Shown here in pieces: positions 1 through 9,217 of a DNA stretch of 64,000 bases. Every line of letters starts with the position of its first letter. Position 1 is the stretch's first letter. Position numbers and translations under genes: made by a program. This DNA is from Burkholderiales bacterium. Its GTDB lineage: Bacteria > Pseudomonadota > Gammaproteobacteria > Burkholderiales > Burkholderiaceae. Below the pieces are notes generated by a model that was given only the letters and a program-made list of their open reading frames with translations, did not search any database and was not told the origin of the DNA. The stretch lies in the NCBI GenBank assembly GCA_026225235.1, contig JAMFSK010000114.1, positions 62,001-126,000 on the forward strand, given 5' to 3'.

Positions 1-116
1 CCCGAGGGACCGACCAGTACGACGAACTCACCATCCTCGATCTTGAGGTCGACGCCGTGAATGATGTGGGTGTCCCCGAAGTTCTTCTTGACCTGCGTAA
101 GCGTGACCGAAGCCAT
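1..116 (-). CDS. ABC transporter ATP-binding protein, N-terminal fragment (window edge)
   Basis: The 38 visible codons begin at an ATG (114-116) and lead into a phosphate-binding-loop sequence ending GPSG, the start of a Walker A motif, so this is the nucleotide-binding subunit of an importer. The opening (VTLTQVKKNFG, then a stretch ending DGEFVVLVGPSG) is typical of the MalK/UgpC carbohydrate-importer ATPases. The rest lies left of the window, so substrate and complex cannot be judged. It is transcribed away from the FadR-type gene at 430, and the shared gap holds a 17-bp palindrome (237-253). It may supply transport for the 2.2-7.1 kb catabolic operon, which is inference from proximity only. 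Confidence 0.85.
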   Translation of the reverse strand, partial: MASVTLTQVKKNFGDTHIIHGVDLKIEDGEFVVLVGPS

Positions 117-236
117 TGAATATCCCTGTGAACCGGCCGGCGCGCCACGGCTTCAGCGCTCCGTACGAAATGCAGAATTTGCGTAACGACTACTTGCTAA
201 AACCACTGAAGCGAGCGATATACTTCATCAAAGGTT

Positions 237-253
237 CAATGGTCAGGCCATTG
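237..253. promoter_or_regulatory. Candidate FadR/GntR-type operator
   Basis: CAATGG-TCAGG-CCATTG is a perfect inverted repeat (6-bp arms, 5-bp spacer) in the divergent gap between the ABC gene (start 116) and the FadR-type gene (start 430). Its TGG-N5-CCA core resembles sites bound by FadR-subfamily GntR repressors. That the neighbouring regulator binds it is inference. Confidence 0.45.
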
Positions 254-429
254 GACAAACGATAGGTTTTGACGCCGAGCCTTGTCAAGCGATTTGGGAT
301 CGGGTTTACCTTGAGAAGCCCATGAAACAAGGCCAATCATCGACTGGACGACACCGCGCGCCGACACGCGCGGATGCCCTAAACTTGCGGGTTGGTGAAA
401 CCCCGTCAGGGAAACAGAGAGAGAACGAG

Positions 430-1185
430 ATGGTGCAAGCGCTACCGCAGATCGAATCGCGCAGGCTGTATCGACAGATTGCCGAACTGATTGGCCGGTA
501 TATCGATAGCGGACATTTTCCGCCCGGGACGCTGCTGCCAGCCGAGCGTGAGCTTGCGCAGCAGCTTGGCGTGAGTCGCGCGTCGGTACGCGAGGCATTG
601 ATAGCGCTTGAGGTCGAAGGTCGCGTCGCGGTGAAGGTCGGCAACGGCGTGACGGTGCTTGAACCCGCGCGCCGCGCGGCGAATGAAGTCGACATCGTGC
701 CGGGTGCATCGGCTGCCCCGCCCTATTGGCCCGACGTCGGGCCGCTTGAATTGCTTGAAGCGCGCATCCTGGTCGAATCGGAAAACGCCGCGCTGGCCGC
801 ACGCCAGGCCACGCCGGCCGACATTGCCGAGCTGGAGTCGCACCTTGCGGCGCTCGCCATCGAGCACCGGCAACTGCATCATGACCAGCCAGCCGATCGC
901 CGCTTTCATTTGAAGATCGCCGAGATGAGCGGCAACCAAGCAATGGTCCATCTGGTGGCCTCGTTGCTCGATCAGCGCGATAGTCCGGTGTTCGCGCGTT
1001 TCGAAGACCACTTCGTCACGCCCCGCTTGTTCGAGGATGCCAACCAGAATCATAAGCGCATCCTCGATGCGATCAAGGCGGGCGACAGCGCGGCGGCGCG
1101 AACGGCCATGCGCCGGCATCTGCGAGCGCTGCGTCAGGAGTTCTCGCGCGCCTTGTCGAGTTCGGGTGAGGAAGGCGCCGCTTAG
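430..1185 (+). CDS. FadR-subfamily GntR transcriptional regulator
   Basis: This 251-residue protein has an N-terminal winged helix-turn-helix (residues about 12-77: RLYRQIAELIGRYI, then LPAERELAQQLGVSRASVREAL) and a C-terminal all-helical FCD ligand domain (about 105-245) with the usual D/H-rich face (RRFHLKIAEMSGNQ). Such proteins repress catabolic or transport operons until a carboxylate-type ligand binds. An upstream ATG at 322 is in frame, but the 430 start places the HTH at the usual distance from the N terminus. It is divergent from the ABC gene and followed by an IclR gene, so it probably controls the transporter and possibly the catabolic operon at 2.2-7.1 kb. Confidence 0.9.
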   Translation: MVQALPQIESRRLYRQIAELIGRYIDSGHFPPGTLLPAERELAQQLGVSRASVREALIALEVEGRVAVKVGNGVTVLEPARRAANEVDIVPGASAAPPYWPDVGPLELLEARILVESENAALAARQATPADIAELESHLAALAIEHRQLHHDQPADRRFHLKIAEMSGNQAMVHLVASLLDQRDSPVFARFEDHFVTPRLFEDANQNHKRILDAIKAGDSAAARTAMRRHLRALRQEFSRALSSSGEEGAA

Positions 1186-1286
1186 TCACAAACACGTGAC
1201 GTCGTCGTCACGCCGAGCGCGGCCCTTTCAGATGCCCCGGCTGAGCCCCTAGGGGAAGCCCGCGGCGCCCCTGAAATTCATGTACA

Positions 1287-1297
1287 AAACTCAGTTT
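1287..1297. promoter_or_regulatory. Candidate IclR operator upstream of its own gene
   Basis: AAACT-C-AGTTT is an 11-bp inverted repeat ending 18 bp before the IclR start codon. Its surroundings match the palindrome at 7146-7160 in the operon promoter at 9 of 15 aligned positions (shared AAAnTCnnTTTC), as expected for one regulator acting on both. Binding is inferred. Confidence 0.4.
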
Positions 1298-1315
1298 CTC
1301 ATATAAATTTTGCGG

Positions 1316-2164
1316 ATGAGCAAGCGACCTGCCATCCCGCCTCCAGAAGCGACCGATCCTGACGACGACCGGCCGAAATATAGTGTGCCCGCGCTCGAGA
1401 AAGGACTCGATATTCTCGAACTGCTCGCGACCCAGAGCACCGGCCTCACTCAATCCGCCATCGCCGCGGAACTCGACCGCTCGACTAACGAAATTTTCCG
1501 GATGCTCAACTGTCTCGAGCGGCGTGGGTGGATTGCACGCAAACGCCCGGAAGAGACGTATGTCCTCTCGCTCAAGCTCTTTCATCTCGCCAACCATCAT
1601 CCGCCCGCTCGGCGACTGCTCGATATCGCCATCCCGCAGATGCGGCAAATGGCCCTCTCGATTCAGCAGTCGTGCCATCTGGGTGTCTACAGCGACGGCG
1701 CCTTGCTGGTCATCGCGCAGGTCGAAAGCCCGATTCCGGTCGGCTTGTCGGTGCGCCAGGGCGTGCGCTTTCCGTTGATCGAAACATCGTCGGGGCGGGT
1801 CTTGTTGGCCTTCCAGCGACCCGAGGTCCAAGAGCAATGGTTGCGTGAAGCCAGCGCGCCCCAGCGCGGCACCGTGGCTTATAGCAAGTTGATGCAGCGA
1901 CTGTTGCACTGCCGGCATGAAGCCTTTGAAACGGTCGCCGACGAGACGCTCGACGGCGTCACCGATATCTGCTTCCCGGTCTTCGATCTGGTCGGCGAGG
2001 CCTGTGCTGCCCTCGCGGTGCCCTTTCTCGCGGCCCACAAGACGGGCATTACGCTGGCTGAGGTCTGTGAGCAGGTCGCCCTGCACGCTGCCGCCATCAC
2101 CGAGGCGATCGGCGGCTTCAGCCCCGTGCAGTACGCGGCGTCGAACGGCGCCGGAGTGGCGTAA
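1316..2164 (+). CDS. IclR family transcriptional regulator
   Basis: The protein of 282 residues has an IclR winged helix near residues 20-85 (VPALEKGLDILELLATQ, then LTQSAIAAELDRSTNEIFRM) and a C-terminal effector domain (about 95-270). IclR proteins control catabolism of aromatic and sugar acids and often regulate themselves. The ATG at 1316 is preferred over an in-frame TTG at 1310; no convincing Shine-Dalgarno lies upstream, so the transcript may have a very short leader. It converges on the five-gene catabolic operon, whose promoter carries a palindrome resembling the one just upstream of this gene. Confidence 0.9.
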   Translation: MSKRPAIPPPEATDPDDDRPKYSVPALEKGLDILELLATQSTGLTQSAIAAELDRSTNEIFRMLNCLERRGWIARKRPEETYVLSLKLFHLANHHPPARRLLDIAIPQMRQMALSIQQSCHLGVYSDGALLVIAQVESPIPVGLSVRQGVRFPLIETSSGRVLLAFQRPEVQEQWLREASAPQRGTVAYSKLMQRLLHCRHEAFETVADETLDGVTDICFPVFDLVGEACAALAVPFLAAHKTGITLAEVCEQVALHAAAITEAIGGFSPVQYAASNGAGVA

Positions 2165-2250
2165 GTTCCGGGAAAGAAGACAAGCGCGGCAACGTGGGAG
2201 CCGTTTTGGGCGCCCCTATCAGGCCTTCCCGCCAACGGACGCCCCACACC

Positions 2251-3099
2251 TCAGGCCAGCTTGTAGATACGCTTCGCGTTGTCGTGTAACAGCGCTGCCT
2301 GCTCGCTCGCGCTGCTTCCTTCGAGCAGCTTTTCAGTCGCATCGAGCCAGGCCGGCAGATCGCCTCCAAGCCGGCACACCGGCCAGTCACTCCCCCACAC
2401 CAGACGGTCCCAGCCGAAGCATTCGACGATATGGTCGAAATAGGGACGCAGGTCGTCAACCCTCCAGCCCTCGGCCGCATAGGCGACGATCCCCGACACC
2501 TTGCAATTCATGTTCGGCAGCGCCGCAATCGCGCGAATCGACTCGCGCCACGGATCGAGTGCCTTGTCCTTGATATTGGGCACCCCGCAATGATCCAGAA
2601 TCATCGTCAGGTCGGGGCAGAGGCGCGCGAGCCGAATGCCGACTGTCGTCAACTGCGCTGGCAGCAGGCACAGATCGAAGGTATAGCCATGTGCAGCCAG
2701 CAGGTTGAGGTTCGTCACGAACGTGTCGCTTTGCGACAGCGCGTCGGGGGACTGGTGCAAGATGCGGCGCAGGCCTTTGACATGCTTCTTGTCGGCAATG
2801 CGGTCGACAAACGCCGAGAACTCATCGACGGCGTGCTCAGGACGGCATGCGGCGATCATGCCGACGAGCTTGTTGTCCCCACGCGCGATGACCTCCCCTA
2901 CCACATCGATTTCCCGCTCGATGTCCGGCTCATCGACATCGGCTTCCATCATCAGCGCGGCGACGATTTGGTCTCGCGTGTCGAGTGCTTCGACCATCTC
3001 GATCGGCGCGGGTCCGGACAGGGCTTCGAAGTGGCGAGTCCATTCGTAACCTAGCGACTCCGGATAGATCAGGTGCAGGTGCGCGTCGAGTATTTTCAT
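2251..3099 (-). CDS. Amidohydrolase family 2 (COG3618), lactonase-like metal-dependent hydrolase
   Basis: This 282-residue protein belongs to the TIM-barrel amidohydrolase-2 group that includes L-fuconolactonase and 2-pyrone-4,6-dicarboxylate lactonase. The N-terminal DAHLHL motif supplies the first metal ligands, a mid-barrel ILDHCGVP strand follows, and VWGSDWPVC near residue 235 carries the catalytic Asp. The ATG at 3099 is chosen because the motif then starts at residue 4; an upstream in-frame codon would run into the preceding gene. One base separates it from the MaoC-like gene. As last gene of the five-gene operon it probably hydrolyses a lactone or cyclic ester intermediate. Substrate is unknown. 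Confidence 0.85.
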   Translation of the reverse strand: MKILDAHLHLIYPESLGYEWTRHFEALSGPAPIEMVEALDTRDQIVAALMMEADVDEPDIEREIDVVGEVIARGDNKLVGMIAACRPEHAVDEFSAFVDRIADKKHVKGLRRILHQSPDALSQSDTFVTNLNLLAAHGYTFDLCLLPAQLTTVGIRLARLCPDLTMILDHCGVPNIKDKALDPWRESIRAIAALPNMNCKVSGIVAYAAEGWRVDDLRPYFDHIVECFGWDRLVWGSDWPVCRLGGDLPAWLDATEKLLEGSSASEQAALLHDNAKRIYKLA

Positions 3100-3100
3100 C

Positions 3101-3640
3101 CTAGTCCTTGCGTTCGGGCGATGAAGCCGCAACGGCGTGAGCTTGTGCCGCGTCGCGGTATTTCACCGTCTGCAGATGCTCGCAGTACAACACGAGCTCG
3201 CCGTCGTTCTTGAACACTTCATAAGCCGCGCGATACAGACCCATATCAGGGTACTTTGGCTGCTTGTCGAGGTCCGTCTTGATCGTATAGATCGTGTCGT
3301 CGATAAAGACGGGTTTGATGAAGCGAAGCTTATCGTACCCGTAGGAAAACGCGTTGACGCAATTGGTGGCGACCAGGCCAAGGCCCGCGCTGAAGACGAA
3401 CGCTCCCGCCACCAGCCTGCGACCGAAGATGCCTTCCTTGCGCGCAAATAGATCATCCGCGACGTAGGGATGCATGTCGAGCACCAGGGCGTTGAACTGC
3501 ATGCTTTCGCCTTCGGACAAAGTCCGGCGCAGCGAGCGAATCCGATGACCGGGCACAATGTCTTCGTAGAACCAGTTCTCGGCATTCCACACGGGGATCT
3601 GGCCATGCAAGGCCGGATCCGGGTTCGGATTGACAGCCAT
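3101..3640 (-). CDS. MaoC-like (R)-hydratase/dehydratase
   Basis: The protein has 179 residues with a single hot-dog fold. After a lead-in ([13 protein letters not shown]) the pattern [20 protein letters not shown] corresponds to the MaoC hydratase core, followed by strands [16 protein letters not shown] and a C-terminal [16 protein letters not shown]. These enzymes hydrate or dehydrate 2-enoyl-CoA or related acyl-CoA/acid intermediates. The stop of the upstream CoA-transferase gene and this start share one base (TGATG), so translation is probably coupled. With the CoA transferase it suggests an acyl-CoA step in the route. Substrate is not evident. Confidence 0.8.
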   Translation of the reverse strand: MAVNPNPDPALHGQIPVWNAENWFYEDIVPGHRIRSLRRTLSEGESMQFNALVLDMHPYVADDLFARKEGIFGRRLVAGAFVFSAGLGLVATNCVNAFSYGYDKLRFIKPVFIDDTIYTIKTDLDKQPKYPDMGLYRAAYEVFKNDGELVLYCEHLQTVKYRDAAQAHAVAASSPERKD

Positions 3641-4812
3641 CAGCCCCCCCCCGCTCGCAGTCCGAACTCGGCGTCGATCGCCGCGTTGTGTTCGCCGATT
3701 TTCGGCGAACCCCGGCTAGCCTTGAGCGTCACACCGTCGACGCGGATTGGGCAGCGCGTCGTGACCATCGTCGCGCCGTTGTCGCGCACAATGTCCTGCA
3801 GAAAGTCGAGCACCTTGAAGCCATCATGCTCGAGCAGTTCGTTCCAGTCCATCACCGGCGCGCACCAGTAGTCGGCCGCTTCAAGCTTAGCCAACCATTC
3901 AGTAGTCGATCGTGTCGCAATATGCGCAACGAGCACATGCTTGATTTCGTCGCGCCGATCGAACCAGCTCCGTGGGTCCGAGAAGGCATCAAGAGCTTCG
4001 CATTCGAGCAGTTCGCCGAGCCGGGTAACCGATCCCATCGCGAGGGCGAGATGCCCGTCGGTGGTTTTGTAGATTCCATACGGTGCGCCCAGGTAGGCGT
4101 GGGCGTTGTTGATCGTGCTGCGCGACGGACTGCGACGTCCGTCGTTCAAGTGCGTTGTCAATACTTCGAACTGGAAGTCGAGGGTCGATTCAAGCAAGCT
4201 GACTTCGGCCAGGCCACCCTCGCCCGTGATTCCGCGTCGCACCAGGCAGGCCAGCAGCCCCTGCACGAGGTGGGCGCCTGCGAGCATGTCCGCCACCGCG
4301 AGGCCGAAAGGCACCGGCCCCTGCGACGCATCGCCGTTGAGCCAGACCAGACCCGATCGGCTTTGCACGAGCAAATCCTGCCCGGGCAGCTTGACCCACG
4401 GACCGGCCGTCCCATAACCCGTGATCACACCGTAGACAAGTCGCGGGTTGATCTGACGCACCTTCTCATAGTCGAGCCCGATACCCTCCATGACGCCCGG
4501 ACGGAAGTTCTGGATCAACACGTCGGCCCGCTCGATGAGCTTGCGGACACGCGCGAGATCCTCGGGGTTCTTGAGGTCCGCCACGTAACTGCGCTTGTTA
4601 CGGTTGATCGTGTGAAACAGGGTGCTGTCGCCGTCGAGCTCCAGGTTCGAGATATAGAGCTGGCGGCAGAGATCGCCCTGCTGCGGTCGTTCGATCTTGA
4701 TGACGTCGGCGCCGAGATCGGCGAGCCGCAAGGCGGCCGACGGGCCAGATAAAAACTGGCTCATGTCGAGCACAAGCAGTCCGGCCAGCGGACGGGAGTC
4801 GGTGGTGCTCAT
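3640..4812 (-). CDS. CaiB/BaiF family III CoA-transferase
   Basis: The protein of 390 residues fits the family III formyl-CoA/carnitine CoA-transferase fold. It shows [20 protein letters not shown] near residues 15-34, KIERPQQGD near 39-47, the NxRP-type signature [12 protein letters not shown] near 101-112, and the nucleophilic Asp at about residue 146 in [11 protein letters not shown]. Members move CoA between carboxylic acids through mixed anhydride and thioester intermediates. It overlaps the upstream gene by 4 bp (ATGA) and the downstream MaoC gene by 1 bp. It most likely activates the pathway acid before the MaoC-type step. Confidence 0.88.
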   Translation of the reverse strand: MSTTDSRPLAGLLVLDMSQFLSGPSAALRLADLGADVIKIERPQQGDLCRQLYISNLELDGDSTLFHTINRNKRSYVADLKNPEDLARVRKLIERADVLIQNFRPGVMEGIGLDYEKVRQINPRLVYGVITGYGTAGPWVKLPGQDLLVQSRSGLVWLNGDASQGPVPFGLAVADMLAGAHLVQGLLACLVRRGITGEGGLAEVSLLESTLDFQFEVLTTHLNDGRRSPSRSTINNAHAYLGAPYGIYKTTDGHLALAMGSVTRLGELLECEALDAFSDPRSWFDRRDEIKHVLVAHIATRSTTEWLAKLEAADYWCAPVMDWNELLEHDGFKVLDFLQDIVRDNGATMVTTRCPIRVDGVTLKASRGSPKIGEHNAAIDAEFGLRAGGG

Positions 4813-5966
4813 TGATGGCGGGTCAGTTGCTTTTGGGTGTAGTCGCGATGCAGGCGATTCAGTGTGTCGAGCGTCGTGCGCAGGTTCGATTCGCCGCGCA
4901 GCCAGGCGTGCACAACCTGGCCCGCATCGTTCTGAAACTCGATGTAACCGGGGTAGCGAGGACGTTGCCAGGCTTCGTCGAGCGTCGACAGGATTCGTCT
5001 GAAATACTGGTTCGACAGGTGGTTCGCCTCGGCATCGAGCCAGGCGGCCCGATACCCGGGTTGACCGCCTGCCTGGACGTAGATTCCTGCCTGCACGGAG
5101 GCGCTCGCGACAAACCGGGCATAGTCGACCGCGAGTTCACGATGAGGCGAAGCCGCCGACACGGCAAGGCCGGCGCCCCCTAGCGTCGAGCGCAGGCGGC
5201 CACGCTTGCGCTCGACAAGCGGCCCGGCTTCTAGCAAGGCACCCGCATAGGCCGGCCGCGAATAGTTCGAGTAGCCATAGGCGAAGGGGCAATAGAACAA
5301 ACTATTCGAGCGCGTCATCGCCTCATAGGTCTGGATCGGGTTGCGCTTCAGGCAGGCGGGATCGCAGGCCGTCACCAGTTCGCGCAAGGCGTTGAGGGCG
5401 CGCTCCCCGATTTCGTCGCTGCCGAAGCGTTCGGGCGTCGCGCAGGGGATTTCGCCTTCGTCGAGCCATAGCATGAAGAGGTTCATCAGACTGTCGATCG
5501 GAATCGCCGGTACCACCACATGACCCGCCTTTGCGAGCTGCATGAGTTCATCCCAGGTCTGCGGCACGCTCAGGCCATCGCGATCGAGCAAGTCCCGGCG
5601 CGCAGTCGAGACGGGGGTGGCCGCGTCGATTGCGAGTGCCCATTGATGGCCGTCGTACTCATAGCTGCGGTGCGAAGAGCCGACGCTTTGTGCTGCCTGA
5701 TCATCGAGAAACGACTTTGGCAGGACCGTATCGAATGGAACGAACAGCCCATGCGTCGCAGCTTCGCCGATCGACGGATGATCGATCACGAGCAAATCGA
5801 ATTTCGCCGCGAGCTGCTCGATCGAGAAGTCAGCGAACGCCTGCAGGGAACGCGTTTGCCATTGGATTTCAACGTCGGGGTGCAATTCCTGGAAACGCTG
5901 CGCCGTTGCGACCTTCGGCAGGAAGCCGCGCGTGTGGTTCCAGGTGATACCTCGCAATGTGGTCAT
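4809..5966 (-). CDS. Solute-binding-protein-like protein without a signal peptide
   Basis: The 385-residue sequence resembles family 1 extracellular solute-binding proteins (sugar/polyamine type). It opens directly with the first beta strand ([21 protein letters not shown]), then has [31 protein letters not shown], a hinge region and a C-terminal [20 protein letters not shown]. No hydrophobic leader, lipobox or Tat motif precedes it, and a closely spaced upstream start cannot add one because the previous gene overlaps by 4 bp. No permease or ATPase lies in this operon. A cytoplasmic ligand-sensing or substrate-handling role is possible. Function is not known. Confidence 0.75.
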   Translation of the reverse strand: MTTLRGITWNHTRGFLPKVATAQRFQELHPDVEIQWQTRSLQAFADFSIEQLAAKFDLLVIDHPSIGEAATHGLFVPFDTVLPKSFLDDQAAQSVGSSHRSYEYDGHQWALAIDAATPVSTARRDLLDRDGLSVPQTWDELMQLAKAGHVVVPAIPIDSLMNLFMLWLDEGEIPCATPERFGSDEIGERALNALRELVTACDPACLKRNPIQTYEAMTRSNSLFYCPFAYGYSNYSRPAYAGALLEAGPLVERKRGRLRSTLGGAGLAVSAASPHRELAVDYARFVASASVQAGIYVQAGGQPGYRAAWLDAEANHLSNQYFRRILSTLDEAWQRPRYPGYIEFQNDAGQVVHAWLRGESNLRTTLDTLNRLHRDYTQKQLTRHQ

Positions 5967-7054
5967 GCTTGGGGCTCGCTTCGAAGGGGGCGGATGCCGC
6001 CCTGCGCGTTGGATCGCGCGCAGGCGTCGACGAGCGCCATGGTGCGTAGTGCATCGTCGACAGCGGTATGGAGCGTGGCGTCTTCGCCAGCGGCGAAGCG
6101 TTGAAGATTCGACATCGAGCCGATGAACGCATCGGGAAACCAGCGGCCCTCGAGCGGGACGTTAGTCCAGACGGGCGGGGCCGACCCGGTCATAGTCGCG
6201 AGGCGCAAGGTTTCGGGTTCGCCGTTCGGGTAGTTGAGCAGCAGCCCAAGGCCAACCTCGGCCGCGCCTCGCGTGCCTTCGATGCGGATCGTCGCGGCTT
6301 CGCCGTCGGGGCCGAACTGATAGGTGTGATTCAACGACAGGCAGCACCGGATGGGCGCCTCGAAATCCAGGATCGTGCTTGTGCGCGCGTCTCGCAGGCT
6401 CGGATGTGCCGGATGCGGGACCGAGCGCGACATGACCGAGCGTGGCTCACCGAGCAGGCTGCGGATCAGGTCGAGATAATGAATCGAATGCATCGGGACT
6501 TCGACGTGGGCGAGGTCTGCCATGAACGGCCAAAGTTCCCAGGGCGTCCGGCACGCCAGACGGACTTCAACGTCCAGCACTTCACCAAGCAGGCCGCGAG
6601 CCAGCGCATCGCGCACGGCGAGCATCATCGGCGAAAACCGTAACTGGAAGTTGACGGCTGCGGTAAAGCCGCGCCGGTGGCAAAGCTCGACGATTTGCTG
6701 TGTTTCAGCGAGCGAACGGCCCAACGGCTTCTGGATCAGGACGGTGGCGCCCTCGGGCAATTGCTCAAGGGCCATCAACGCGGCCTCGGGCACCAGGGCG
6801 AGATCGAAGACGACGCCCGGAATAGCCGCGAGCTCGGCAATCGATCGGCAGACCTGGGAGATTCCGTGTTCCGCTGCGAGCGCGCTCGCTTTGTCGTGAT
6901 CTCGATCGTGAATCGCAACGACTTCAAAGCCGGCCTTGCGATAGGCGGGCAAATGCGCGTCGCGCACGATCGCTCCGGCCCCGATGATTGCAATCGGCTG
7001 CGGCCACGTCGGTCGTGGCCAGTGTTGCTGTAATGGGTCCTGCGCAACATCCAT
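5963..7054 (-). CDS. Gfo/Idh/MocA family oxidoreductase
   Basis: The protein has 363 residues: an N-terminal Rossmann domain (IAIIGAGAIVRDAHLPAY near residues 21-38, then EVVAIHDRD) and the family signature VLIQKPLGRSL near 107-117, where the Lys-Pro is typical of NAD(P)-dependent sugar and inositol dehydrogenases. A C-terminal alpha/beta domain follows. Start 7054 is preferred over an in-frame GTG at 7084 because GGAGGAG sits 8 bases upstream of the ATG. It is the first gene of the five-gene operon and likely oxidises a sugar or polyol to a lactone-type product, which would suit the COG3618 hydrolase. Confidence 0.88.
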   Translation of the reverse strand: MDVAQDPLQQHWPRPTWPQPIAIIGAGAIVRDAHLPAYRKAGFEVVAIHDRDHDKASALAAEHGISQVCRSIAELAAIPGVVFDLALVPEAALMALEQLPEGATVLIQKPLGRSLAETQQIVELCHRRGFTAAVNFQLRFSPMMLAVRDALARGLLGEVLDVEVRLACRTPWELWPFMADLAHVEVPMHSIHYLDLIRSLLGEPRSVMSRSVPHPAHPSLRDARTSTILDFEAPIRCCLSLNHTYQFGPDGEAATIRIEGTRGAAEVGLGLLLNYPNGEPETLRLATMTGSAPPVWTNVPLEGRWFPDAFIGSMSNLQRFAAGEDATLHTAVDDALRTMALVDACARSNAQGGIRPLRSEPQA

Positions 7055-7145
7055 CGTGGTGTCTCCTCCACTCCCCCCGCTCACGATCAGCCGTTCGCCG
7101 CGCCTCCTTCTGCAGCGTCCTCTCGCGCAGAGGTCGATTTGCTTG

Positions 7146-7160
7146 TGAAATTCGATTTCA
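7146..7160. promoter_or_regulatory. Candidate IclR operator of the catabolic operon
   Basis: TGAAAT-TCG-ATTTCA is a perfect palindrome (6-bp arms, 3-bp spacer) located 92 bp upstream of the first gene of the 2.2-7.1 kb operon. The size and TGnAAT...ATTnCA layout match IclR-family sites, and the region before the local iclR gene carries a related sequence. Confidence 0.5.
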
Positions 7161-7168
7161 TTCGTAAA

Positions 7169-7177
7169 GTATCATAC
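7169..7177. promoter_or_regulatory. Second palindrome in the operon promoter (GntR-type candidate)
   Basis: GTAT-C-ATAC, read on the minus strand as TTGTATGATACTT, lies 8 bp upstream of the IclR-like palindrome relative to operon transcription. FadR-subfamily repressors commonly use GTAT-n-ATAC half sites, so the FadR-type protein at 430 is a candidate binder. This is inference. Confidence 0.35.
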
Positions 7178-7613
7178 AAATGGAGGAGGCGATTGGGTGT
7201 TAACCCGGCAAGCGGTGGCCCTGCCGTGCAAACCTGCTTTAGATCACCGGGGACGAGACAAGGCGAAGAGATTGACGCCGAGATAGGTATGCGCCAGAAG
7301 GCGCGTTATTCACCGTGCGTGACTTGGCGGCTTTCTCGATGGGATAGACGATGCGGGAACTTGCTAAGAAGTTGCAAAGCGGGGGACAACAAAACCATTT
7401 CGTCTAACCTGCCGTGGGAAACGACTGATTGATCTGCTCCGCGCCACCCGTACTGGAGGTTGACGTTGCGGGCGCAGTGGCTTCCCTTATGATTACCTTC
7501 GAGTCGGGAGCGCCGACTTTTCGGTGCATTGAGGGGCGCACCTCACCTGACTTACCGGTTTTGCGGGCCGTCCCTTTGGGCGACCCGTTTTCGTTCGGCG
7601 ATCATAGCTCCCT
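7178..7613. other. Intergenic stretch without a recognisable gene
   Basis: These 436 bp lie upstream of the catabolic operon and downstream of the lysine-oxidation genes. Open frames here are short, lack Shine-Dalgarno sequences and have no recognisable protein features. A GC-rich imperfect hairpin near 7560-7590 may end transcription of the ALDH gene, but no T-run follows it on the minus strand. Confidence 0.5.
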
Positions 7614-9137
<1,524 letters not shown>

Positions 9138-9217
9138 TTCAGTAGTCAATCCTGTGCGTCATGCCAGAGCCACAAGATCGACGGCGTACAACCGTCGGTC
9201 CGTGGCCAATGAAGTTC

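Noticed and set aside
7139..7432. Open frame over the operon promoter
   Set aside because: Overlaps the palindromes and promoter; no ribosome site or conserved sequence.
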